64,000 nt of DNA, from the NCBI RefSeq assembly GCF_043290135.1, contig NC_134702.1:76798417-76862416 (forward strand). The letters are read 5' to 3'. This DNA comes from Rhipicephalus microplus. Taxonomy: Eukaryota; Arthropoda; Arachnida; Ixodida; Ixodidae. Positions 54,532 through 64,000 of this stretch are shown here, one piece after another. The translations under genes were made by a program, and so were the position numbers. How positions within the stretch are numbered: the stretch's first letter is position 1; each line of letters starts with the position of its first letter. Under the pieces are notes generated by a model that was not told where the DNA came from, ran no database searches, and worked only from the letters and a program-made list of their open reading frames with translations.

Positions 54532-56150
54532 GTTATGAACGGCCTCGTAAATAACACTGCCGAAGCGCTTCGGCGCCTCGAAAAACACAGCTGCGGTTGC
54601 GCACTCGCGGGCCCGGCACTTTCCCAGCGCGGCTGCCAACGCCAGCAGGAACTGAAGAAGCGGGAGAGCGCATACGTGCCCCACGCCTACGCAATGACCG
54701 ACGACCGTCCTAGCCAAGAAAATAAACGGGGCGTTTCGAGTGAATCCCACAAGGACTGTTCGCGAAGCTGAGACACAGAAGTAAAGCACAAACCCGTCTG
54801 GCCAAATCGATGCGTCTGGCTCGGATCGATGGTGTTTTCCCAGGAGGTCAAAATGCACGCGCTAGTTAAAATAGACCAGCCCGACTTGACGGGGCGTGTT
54901 ACGGGGGATGTGGACCCCTCGGGCAAACGAGAGCTTTGACAACAGATACGCGACCGTCGGCGCGTCACCAGCTGTTCGCGCAACCACCAGTGTCCCCGAT
55001 TTGCATTTGCAAGGGCGCGCGTTTTTCTGCCGAATACACGTAACGGAAGCAAAACACTGCGCGAAAACGAAAGCCCGCAGGCGGATGTACCACACAGTGC
55101 TTCATTATCGCTGGCATCACCCCCATTTTAAACCACAAACACAGCTGACATTTCAGACTTTCGAATGATGCGGCCGAGAACACCGCGCTGGGACCGTAGA
55201 ACTAGGAAAACGCAACTGAAGAGAACCGTCTACTTGTAAGAAACGGCCACTCACTTCAAAAAGTTCCGCTCGGATCGGCCGTTGTCATAGTCCAATGTCG
55301 ACGTTGCAGAGCTCCTATGGCACACAGTAAAGAAATAATGAGGGCGAAACGAACTGGAGATCTATTTTCCACGACCCCGAGCTCAGCTCCCTGCTAGCAG
55401 CAACGCACAATCCAAAATATCTTTTGAACCCATAGTTGCCTAACCGCAATGCGAAAGTCACCAAACGCTGCAAAATAGACGCATAAACAACGTCAAATCT
55501 GGTATCACTATTCAACACGCGAGTAAGCAAACTAACAACTAAAATCAAACTTTATTTTTTTATCAAATAAAAAGGTTACTTCAATAGACTTACCTTTGTT
55601 ATTTGTATTGACGTAGTAACCGAAACTGGTCGGCGGGGAGACCTTGACAGCCGAATTTCGACGCTCAATCTGCGGTAAATTCCTCGGTTTTCGCGGCGCA
55701 GCATAAATGTTTTGCGTTCATCGTATAGCTACACAACACTCGCAAAAATAGGCTGACGACATCCGGTTTAGCAATGAGGTTCTAGCAGCTGTTCCAGCGC
55801 CCAACATCACGGCACACTGGCGGCGTCCACCACGCCGATGGGGTTCTCGATAACAATGGTCTTCCTTGTTCCTCTTTAAAAACGTGCTATTGACAAATGT
55901 GGTGGACTAGAGAACGCGTGAGCCGATCACGATGTTCACGACTGTCACGGTCACCGAAGCTACCGATTTAGCCATAGCGGACGTGTCCCAAGGCTGGATA
56001 GCTTCGCGCCGTGCGTTCCGCTCATTTAATTCGTGCACGTATGCGAAGGCACGCGTCAGCCCCGCATTATCCGATGCCGTGGGCACTCTACGATGCCTTT
56101 CATTATGATGCAACAACTTCGAACGAGCCGAAAAAATGTGTCACGCATGG
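54532..56150. other. No gene recognised
   Basis: Intergenic sequence downstream of the MIF-like gene. Facing AATAAA-type signals occur near 55,553-55,570, but no exon could be tied to them. Confidence 0.3.
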
Positions 56151-56173
56151 CCGAGTCACGATGAATGAAACTC

Positions 56174-56179
56174 TTTATT
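56174..56179 (-). terminator. Polyadenylation signal of the MIF-like gene
   Basis: AATAAA on the minus strand, 85 nt after the stop codon at 56,264, followed by GAGTTTCATTCATCG. Cleavage is expected about 10-25 nt further, near 56,155-56,165. Confidence 0.75.
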
Positions 56180-56263
56180 GCACATAAAGGTACGCAAATG
56201 CCACAGCGTTCATGAAGCCGGCGACGGCAATGAAGGAAAAAAACTACAACGACGAAAGGCCTC

Positions 56264-57453
56264 TCAGGCGACAACGAGATCCGTGGGACTCAGGTCGGAT
56301 AAGGTTATAACAATCCTGCAAATAAAATGGAAAAAGTGGCAAATTAATGAAATCCACTGCCAAACACACAATTTTGAGAAACAAAACCAAAACTGAAACA
56401 AAGGGCGCGGAGCGCGCTAAAATAATTTAGTTCTTAAAATATTGACTTATAAAACAAATGCTGAAAACAAACAAATGGCATTGTGGTCATTATTATCAAA
56501 TCTAAAGATGGTCACAAGATTCTTAAATGCGACAATGTGGCAACACTGTTTTCTGTTTAGTTTTTTATCTGCCATGTGTGAACACCTGCGGCAGTTGCAT
56601 TCTTGATTCCAATGCGTATTACGTTCCTGCCTGCATCGTTTATTGCTGGGAGGTTGAAGGTTCAAAAACATGGGCACAATTTTATTACTTCGACACTGTG
56701 CGCCTGTGTCGGCAAAGGACAAGCAACAGGCTTTACGGTGCTGGCTGCGCTAACGTAATACACGACTCGGATCCGAGAGATCGCAAGATCTCTTTTAACT
56801 GGGAACTTTGATTTCTCGAGAAGTTGTACCCAGCCGAAACAGAAAACAAAAAGGGGGGGGGGGTGACCTCGTTACCGCTGGAGCGTAAAATATCCGCGAG
56901 CGCTTCAATTACCTCTTCGGCGGCACTGCCAAGTTTTCCGAGATGAACTGCCTCAGTTGGCTGCCGTACTCCGGGTTCTTTTCCGGAGAGAAGACGCTGA
57001 TTGAGTGAATCGAGCAGAGACAGTTGGGATCGGTCGTGCCGGCCCTAGACATGTCCACACCGGGCTCCACAATGACGGTCACTTTCTGTAAAACACCGAA
57101 AAAAGAACTAATCACGTTATACACTCATTTGACGGGGGGGGGGGGGGGGGGGGTCACGGTGCCAAGGTCGTTAGGAACGGCACGGTAGTTTTTTCGACTG
57201 CAATAACAGCTTCTCTCGGCCCGATTTGTAGCTCTAAAACTTCGCTCGCGCGCTGTACTTAATACGCAGGTAACCAAACAGGACTCGAACGCTGTGCGCG
57301 AGACCTGTCATGCGCATACAGACCTACATCGCGAGTCAATCTCACCTCGATATCTTTCTTCAGGAGCGAGGCAACATACTGGGCAAACTTGACGTTGAAT
57401 CCGTTCGGAATTCTGCTCGCCAGCAGATTCGTTTTAATCGTGCAAAGCGGCAT
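56264..57453 (-). CDS. MIF / D-dopachrome tautomerase-like protein, three exons
   Basis: Exons on the minus strand are 57,453-57,346 (108 nt), 57,085-56,913 (173 nt) and 56,315-56,264 (52 nt). The junctions are GAG|gtgag, tttacag|AAAG, AGAG|gtaat and ttgcag|GATT, giving 110 residues. The start is the ATG followed by CCG: after Met removal, proline becomes the N-terminal catalytic base of the tautomerase superfamily. MPLCTIKTNLLASRIPNGF matches the MIF N-terminus, and Lys33 is in place. TTDPNCLCSIHSISVFSPE matches the MIF core. The CALC thiol motif is altered to NCLC (first Cys lost). The C-terminus (VITLSDLSPTDLVVA) is shorter than in MIF and lacks its GWxxSTFA end. Exon sizes 108 and 173 equal those of vertebrate MIF. 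MIF-family proteins are secreted without a signal peptide and act as cytokines or tautomerases; in ticks they have been linked to feeding. Which paralogue this is cannot be settled here. Confidence 0.9.
57134..57153 (-). repeat. Poly(C)20 tract in intron 1 of the MIF-like gene
   Basis: Twenty G on the plus strand, i.e. C20 in the sense of the gene, about 48 nt upstream of the exon 2 acceptor. Intron 2 carries a shorter run at 56,852-56,862. Confidence 0.9.
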
Positions 57454-58054
57454 GACGCAGTCAACGTAGATCGGAACACGGTGCCGCCGTTCGAGTCGTG
57501 GCAAGGCAATTACTCGTTAGTTATCTTTACCGGGCGCTGATAAGCGGTGCCGACGCAACGCCCCCTAAAGGCAGCGGCCACCATTGATGCCAGACGATTG
57601 GCATCGTCGACGCCAGTCGTCGCAACTTCATAGTGCGCGCTAGTAAGCTTGCCCCCCCCCCCCCCCCCCCCTATGAAATAGTTTTGCGCGAGCATTCAGT
57701 ACTACGACACTGACCTTGAAAAATGCTCCGCTGAAAGCAGTTGCTCGTTCGCGCGATGACAAAATCGCGCACCGCATGTTTGCAACTTGTGCTTCGAGTC
57801 CCAATTTTGACACTAGGACAAATATCCATGCAATACCTAGATTGATATCCATGCAATACCTACCTTCACAGTTGGACGAGGTAAGAAGACTACATACTCC
57901 CTGCAAAAATGACCTGCTTACGAATGTCCAAACAAAGTCGATGTTTCTCAGCACTTCTGTAATTTATTATTGCCCTTCTCTTGGCGCAGCACTTCCAGTT
58001 GAAACATGCAGTGCCGTGTTGGTCAATTCCTACATGAAACAACAAACTCAGCCA
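57454..58054. other. 5' flank of the MIF-like gene and intergenic spacer
   Basis: The upstream region should hold the MIF-like promoter and 5' UTR. No TATA box is evident. A C20-22 run lies at about 57,651-57,672. A direct repeat ATATCCATGCAATACCTA occurs twice at 57,823-57,840 and 57,846-57,863. Confidence 0.4.
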
Positions 58055-61000
58055 AGGCTTCAATAAAAAGGCACGATTTATTTCAGAGAGGAAAGGGAAA
58101 AAAAGCAGCAGGGTCTGAATTGCTTCGAATCTAAATGCTTGAAACTAGTACATTCAAATGCAGCCGTGGATGACGCTGCTGCAAGACTTGAGTTCACATT
58201 TCAAACCTGCCAGCATCCTTAAACTGCCAGTACATTTAACAATTCCTTTTACCCACAGAAACCGGAAAAGGGATGCTGGGACTACAGTAAACGAGGGAAG
58301 GAGGAAGAAAAAAATAGAGCAGGATTGAAGAACCATTTCACTTTATATAATTCTTAAAACTCTGCTTGAGTTACAACGCACCACTTTTTTTTACCACTGT
58401 TGCTCACTCACAAACACGCACGCTCACATGAAACAGTATCTCTATTTACAGAAAGGGACGCACACCGTCGACGCAAGTCGGTTACCAACATTAATCTGAC
58501 CGACTAATGCGCAATACACCACAAATACTCCTCCCGTCGGAGACACTGAAACAAAGCATCACTAACTACAACTACGGGCCACCAAAAGAGCAGGCCATTT
58601 TTTTTTTTACCCCCATTGTGCATTCAGGTAGCGAAAATGTGCTACACGAAGCTCGGACACTTTGCGATACTGGGAGGGAGAGGGCGTGGGGGTACATATA
58701 CAACACGTTTCACTTGCCTAGGTTATGTACAGAGATGCCCAAATGCACGACAGGACTGTTTTGACGGGAGACCCAAAGAAACAAAAAAATGTAAAAAAAT
58801 TATACCTGGAGAAACGCTGCTATTTACAGCTCATTTATAACACATACACATTGGACAGGTCTATATATATATATATGTGTATGCTACTGACAACTGCTGA
58901 GCACCAAATTTAATGTTGGGGGAACAAAGGACACCAGGAATTGTAACACTGGATTGAAGCAAAGAAAAAAACTTACAAGTGTGTACTACTGGAGACCCGC
59001 ATTTGTTTTTTTACACACACAAACATACACACTAGTAGATAAGGACAACACAGAATACAGAATGATGACCAGAACAACATCCGGGCACAAGAGGCTTGCA
59101 GGGCACACAAGACCGGGAAAAATAAAATACCGGAACAAAAAACATGTGCACACAACCAAAAAAAAAATATATAGGGCCTAAAGAGCTGAAATGACTATCA
59201 CAGACTTTCGTTTTTACTTTTTTTCTCAGACAAGTTTTGTCACTTCTTTTGAGAAAAGTTTTTCAGTTTTTTTTTTGTTTACTTTTCAAAGCTCTTTTTT
59301 AATCCCCCATCTGGACAAAACAAGGACATCACGATATCACACGAGGGGCCTGAACAGAAACATAAAGGAAAATGCACAGAACACATTTATGGTCAAAACA
59401 GATTGAAGAAAAGAAGAAGCAGAACCAGCTGCATTTTCAACGTCAGTGGAACGAAGAAACCTTGGAGAGGAGAAAAAACTGGGGCGTAGCAGTTAGTCGC
59501 AGTGCCCCTAGCCCATGCGTGACAGTGACAAGTGACTCTCGGCGCCCAATGCTACAAGACTGCAAATGCATGGCTGTGTGGTGGTGGCCTTTTTTTTTTT
59601 TAAAGAAAAATCGGGGGAAATCATGCACTGGCTTAGGCAGCAGCGGCCATCAGTACAATGCGGCAGAACATCGGATACGGCACAAGCCGATGCAACAACA
59701 GGCGAGGGCAACTGCTGGCATCGCGAGCGCAGTATTAAGACCATTATGAGAGGTACCTAAAAAAACTCGAGTAAAATTAAGAGGATTGACCACTCAAGCA
59801 CCTTCAAAACACCGCGAAAAATACTACAAAGAGAAAAGCGAGCTACTGACACGCATCAAAAGGAAACCAGGCAAATTGTCACCAATCAATGTTCAGAAAT
59901 GCTGCAACCGAAATGGCCGGGGCACCCTCACTTCACGCTACTGTTCCAGCCACTCAGCGTAAACAAGTGCCTGCGTCCCTTGAGGCTTTCTATTAACCAT
60001 TCAACAAAGTGGCGGCCTGGACGGTCAAAAAAAGAATATAATATGGCTTAAGAATACACAAACGAACGGGAACAATAAAACATTGGACGCCTCTCGCATC
60101 TCTTTTATTAGCTGCACCCCGCAAGAGCTACACAGTACAATGTGTGAGAAGTGGACACCGTAAGCCAAATGCTACGTACAATAAACAAAACAATAGAACC
60201 GCACACAGGACATATCATTACACGCACACAAACATACGAACGACGCAGAATATGCTGAAAAACTTTGCACATCGTAAAAGAAGTAGGTTGAACAAGCAAA
60301 TATGCTGGCACGAAGCAAATAAGAAAAAGCACTTCGAACGAGACGCTGCACTTTGAATGCGTACAATGCAAATGACAAACAAGAACGGCACGGTGCAATG
60401 TTCCCTATAGTATCTCTACTAATGCACGAAACTAACACACACCAACAAAACTGCACTGGACGCCGCTACGAGCCTATACAAGACAAATGCGCACACACAG
60501 ACACAAATACAGGCTGCGTTGACCTGCGCAGCCCGAGTGAAGTTTTCCTCTCCCTCCAACAAACAAGACTGCAAATGCGGGGCCGTCGATCCCAAAGTAA
60601 CAAGACTCGACAACACTTTGGGAGGAGAAAAACCACTGGATGGCTACAAGGGACAGCATACAGAAGAACGGTATACAAATAAAAAAAAGCGCAGCCATTT
60701 TTTTTCTCACTTTGTACTTCAGCTGTGAAAAATAGGAAATTTTATAACAGAACTTTATAGAAAGAAGACAATCAGCCAAGAAGAAACCCATTAAATTAAG
60801 GTGCCCTCCCAAGTAAGGCAGGATACACTAGACTCCTGCAATGCAGCCTTATAGAGGAATATATAGAACAGCAAGAAGTTCCAAAGTAACTCACACAGCA
60901 TGCAGTTTGTATGTGTTCTTGGAACGCCACTCCTTCCTTTTGTATGCAGCATGCAAACAATCTGAACGACGAAAGTAAGTTAACACAAACGGCAATAACA

Positions 61001-61506
61001 GCGGGGAAAAACTACACACAACATCTACTGTAAGCTCCTCGCACGACATACATTAGTCGTACCTCCACGTCTCGCCATCATCATCAACAGCACCTGAAGG
61101 GAAGTGCGCAAGTGGTGGTACACTTCAGCAGTGCTGCTTCACTCAAACCACCTTTCACCCCGACCATTTTGAACACGTACACAAGCCGCCGCAAGAACAT
61201 AGAATAAAATTAAATCAAAGGAAGCACTGCCTTCCTCATACGTTCCACAGCATTTGTCTCCTAAGTGGCACTGGGTCACATGATGCAGAAGGGAGAGGAG
61301 GGTGCTTTGGCAAAGGAAGTAGGGGAGTGGGTTGGGGCAACAGGTTCACCAGAGAGGCACCCTACATCCTCAGACGCCCTCCGGAAGGGCAGAATAGTGT
61401 GTCGTCTGCCACGACGAGTGCACGGGCTATTGCGTAGAGGAGACTATAGCCGGCACAAAAAAAATGTTCCGGGAGAGAGAAAGTGCGGCGGGTGGTGGAC
61501 AGGTGC
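58055..61506 (-). other. Probable 3' UTR of the 4E-T gene
   Basis: No open coding sequence and no recognised transposon interrupts this stretch, and its composition is even. AATAAA on the minus strand occurs at 60,109-60,104, giving a 3' UTR of about 1.4 kb, and at 58,082-58,077, giving about 3.4 kb. Either or both may be used. I cannot tell the true end without transcripts, and part of this could be plain intergenic DNA. Confidence 0.45.
58077..58082 (-). terminator. Distal polyadenylation signal candidate for 4E-T
   Basis: AATAAA on the minus strand (CTGAAATAAATCG). The plus strand also has AATAAA at 58,062-58,067, so the site could equally serve a plus-strand transcript. Confidence 0.35.
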
Positions 61507-61736
61507 TCAATTCTTGACGGCCGTGGCCTGCTGCTGCTGTCGCTCGACCTCCTCGACGAGCAAGGCCTTCTGGTGAGGCACAGGGGGCAAGGTGGGCTGG
61601 TAGAGCACGTCACTGTGGAACCACTTAGCCAGATTGGCGGCAGGCACTCCTGTTGCTGCAGCGGCTGCTGCCGCTGCTGGCACAGCGGGCCCACGGAGGG
61701 GGAGTCCGCCGGGCACCATGCCAGCACCCTTGATAT
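61507..61736 (-). CDS. EIF4ENIF1: Terminal coding exon of eIF4E transporter 4E-T
   Basis: The exon starts at 61,736 after the acceptor GCATGCAG (intron phase 1) and ends at TGA 61,509-61,507, giving about 76 codons. A Pro/Ala-rich stretch (GMVPGGLPLRGP, then an alanine run) leads to NLAKWFHSDVLYQPTLPPVP, followed by LLVEEVERQQQQ and the end. This matches the conserved C-terminus of vertebrate 4E-T, which contains LAKWFGSDVLQQPLPSMP and VDELE just before its stop. 4E-T binds eIF4E, carries it to the nucleus and to P-bodies, and represses or stabilises mRNAs with DDX6, LSM14 and CNOT. The tick protein extends further with glutamines. The other exons should lie at higher coordinates, beyond this window. 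The alanine and glutamine runs are low-complexity and may vary. Confidence 0.85.
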
Positions 61737-63039
61737 CTGCATGCAACAAAGCAAGACATGAACGGCGTTGGTACATTGAAGTATTACTGCTACATAAGGA
61801 GAGTTTCAGCCAAGAATATGCAAATTACTGAACTAAACTGAGCTAGACAACCCAAATGACTTAAAATAAAAGTGTCCAGTTCACAGAAGATTCCTCAGGG
61901 TCTCTCAGTGTAACTGTACTTGCAAAATTGAAGGTCAACTCGAAGGCAAGTAGACTACCTATAAAAAGGAGGAGGAGGAGGAGGCAAGTGCATGCCACAA
62001 CGAAAATAATAAACGTTGCTTGCTGCACTGGCTCATGTCCTTACTATTGTTAAATCTTGGTAATATGCACCCCCTTGAATGTACTAACTGTTAGAATACA
62101 GCTACAATATATTCTGGCCAGTGTCTCGAAGCCTAATGCATTCAATTACCACTTAAGTATTGGCGCGTCCTCTGTCTATCAGTGCACACCATATTGACTC
62201 ACATCCACCAACATGACAGTATGCCGCACCAGTTCGTCTACCTTTCTGGTAACTTCAGAGAAGAGTCATCCAGCTATATCGAGGCTTCAGTCCACCTGAG
62301 GGGATGCTTTCACATACGAGCACCAGAATGGAAAGTATGATGTCTGACACTGATAATTGTGCCAGCGCAACTTGTTGAAAACAACTCCATCAGCATGCGC
62401 ATTGTCAGCTACCTGCTCGGCCACGCATGTGGTGCAGTGCAGTTCCAAGCTTACTGCATCTTAATAGGCATGAGACAGTCACAAATGGTGGCGTTGCTGT
62501 TACTGGCTCAAACGCGGACACTCAAGTGCATGGCGTGGGCAGAGAAACCTTGTTGCACCAGGACTATAGCACCAAACACGTGCATACAGTACAGCAAGTG
62601 CGGCGCTCCTGTAATTGTACTGCACACTTATTAGGTTACGACACTATGGCCCTGTGCCTCCATCCACTGCTGTCTTGTGCAGAAATGATAGGGCATCACA
62701 GAGATGTTGAGTGCCCATAACTTGCTTGTTGCCCCATTGTCAGAACAAGCTATTCGCTACACCCATGCATGGTCTGAAGCGAAGTGGTATGAAGAACACC
62801 CTCATGGCAGATGCACATATGGCACAGCAAGCGGCCAAGAATGATGGAACAAGCCAAATAGGCGACATGTTGAATGCAACTAATAATGTGATTCACACTA
62901 CTGCAGAAATTTTCAACAAGGCTGTTTTTGCTCAGATGCAGATCGTAGAACATGACACACCTGTTCACCTTTCCCAACAAGTACAAATGAAAAAACTGTT
63001 CCATCTAGTACAGATTCACACACACATTGCGGCAAGTTG
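61737..63039 (-). other. Last intron of 4E-T, proximal part
   Basis: Follows the acceptor of the terminal exon. No further exon of 4E-T was found. Open frames at 62,359-63,040 are unlike known proteins. (GGA)n occurs at about 61,970-61,983. Confidence 0.5.
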
Positions 63040-64000
63040 ATGATGATGAGTGCTTTTTAATGGTGCAAGGGCCAATTGATGGCCAAAGTGCACCATTTCA
63101 ATAGTCTAGAGATATGAACAATGATATGATGTGTGGCTGTAAAGGGGCCTTAAAATTCCTCGTGTTAACGCGGGTTACAACATTGAAGTAATAAAAGCAT
63201 GGCAGTAGTGTGAAATATGTGCTGTGAAAATGGATGGAAATGTCACGATATTAATATCATGGAGGAGATGTAGTCATCGCAGCCACGACCACGGTACCGA
63301 GGTCGTGCTACGGATGGCCTTGAAATATCGGGTGAAAGCCATGCACATCTTTTAAAAACATGAGAAGTGTATGTAGTTTAAAAAGCGGATCCCTACCGAT
63401 GAGCATCCCAGGGTGTAGTGGGAGCTGCTGTTGGTAGGGCAGTAAAAAATGCTTTTTCCTTAGAGCATCAAGCTCGTTGCACTGGACGAGAATGTGGAGA
63501 ACCGTAAGTGGTTCTCCACATCTCTCACAATATGGTGGATTGCCGGTAGACAAGAGATATGAATGTGTAGAGTATGTATGTCCTGTTCCAAGCCTTGTTA
63601 GTGTTACTTCTGTGTGTCTTGATTTCGATAGTGGCGGCCAATAACCTAATTGTGGCTTAATAGCATGGAGTTTATTGTCTGTGTGTTTATCCCACGTGCT
63701 CTGCCAATACCCCCTGAGCTTTCGTTTTAGAGAAGGTTTTAGGTCAAGTGCAGGGATTGGTATTGATGCATTGTGAGTGGTGTCGTTGGCGGCGGCCAAT
63801 ACGTTTCCTTGTATTTCACGGTGCCCTGGAACCCAGCAGACAACGACGTGCTGTTTTGATGTGTACAGTGTGCACAGAAGTGAGTAAAGTGACACCAGCA
63901 CGGGGTTCTTGAGTTTTTTTAGGAGTTTTCAGGGCTTTTACCACGCTTAGGGAATCTGTGTATATTACCGCCTTTTGCAATTTTATCTGTTTGATGTGTT
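63040..64000 (-). mobile_element. LINE with RNase H, 3' part, running off the window
   Basis: The minus-strand element ends in a TCATCATCATCAA tail at about 63,039-63,050. Non-coding 3' sequence occupies 63,050-63,307 and the coding end follows. The element continues past 64,000. It lies in the presumed 4E-T intron, in the same orientation as the gene. Confidence 0.8.
63308..64000 (-). pseudogene. LINE RNase H and C-terminal CCHC finger, one frameshift
   Basis: The frame 63,901-63,308 encodes the end of an RNase H domain (VVVCWVPGHREIQGNVLAAA) and a finger CERCGEPLTVLHILVQC (C-x2-C-x7-H-x4-C), then an ordinary C-terminus. Upstream, the catalytic aspartate block KAVIYTDSLSVVKALKT is read in another frame near 63,935-63,985. 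The shift coincides with a run of seven A (plus-strand T run near 63,914-63,920). RNase H would clear the RNA template during target-primed reverse transcription. It differs from the 27.5 kb LINE in sequence, so it is another RNase H-bearing LINE family. The single homopolymer shift could be real or an assembly error. Confidence 0.8.

Overview
This is a window of a eukaryotic, repeat-dense nuclear genome, almost certainly from a hard tick (Ixodidae, probably the metastriate group that includes Rhipicephalus and Dermacentor). The main clue is a set of about eight copies of a tRNA-headed SINE whose body and (ATTG)n/(TCAA)n tail match the Ruka-type SINE known from Rhipicephalus. Long introns, GC-rich third codon positions in candidate exons, RTE and I-clade LINEs, many TIR elements and frequent poly(C)/poly(G) runs agree with this. 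There is no bacterial gene organisation, operon or CRISPR array.

Layout. 1-9.3 kb: dispersed repeats, two terminal-inverted-repeat elements, a degenerate minisatellite (7.05-8.3 kb) and two SINEs, one fused to an antisense piece of U2 snRNA. 9.3-15.6 kb: a 6.28 kb LTR retrotransposon on the minus strand with two 506 bp LTRs. Its domain order is gag, protease, integrase, reverse transcriptase, RNase H. That is the Gmr1-like order (integrase before RT), although the RT is of Ty3/gypsy type; its capsid resembles the SCAN domain. It is broken by four stops and two frameshifts, and abuts a fragment of a second copy carrying a LINE insertion. 16-27 kb: mostly unassignable sequence with microsatellites, small TIR elements and SINE remnants. 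27.4-29.5 kb: a 5'-truncated I-clade LINE with an intact 666-codon RT-RNase H-zinc finger frame. 29.6-39.2 kb: a second tRNA-headed repeat, an RTE 3' end, a decayed I-clade LINE whose RNase H region has expanded into eight 52 bp tandem copies, and a SINE with a clean 12 bp target duplication. 39-56 kb: few recognisable features, including a weak candidate exon at 42.9 kb, two RTE remnants, one of which holds a SINE, and further SINEs and fold-back elements.

Host genes are confined to the right end, all on the minus strand. A complete three-exon macrophage migration inhibitory factor (MIF) / D-dopachrome tautomerase-like gene lies at 56.26-57.45 kb; its coding exon sizes of 108 and 173 nt match vertebrate MIF. 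The terminal coding exon of the eIF4E transporter 4E-T (EIF4ENIF1) lies at 61.51-61.74 kb, followed by a long probable 3' UTR. Its last intron, or the upstream gene body, holds another LINE that runs off the window edge.

The two host genes appear to be independent head-to-tail neighbours. The rest of the window is best read as layered transposon history: insertion within insertion, template-switch chimeras, recombined LTRs and satellite birth from a LINE. Nearly all open frames outside the features listed are chance or microsatellite frames.
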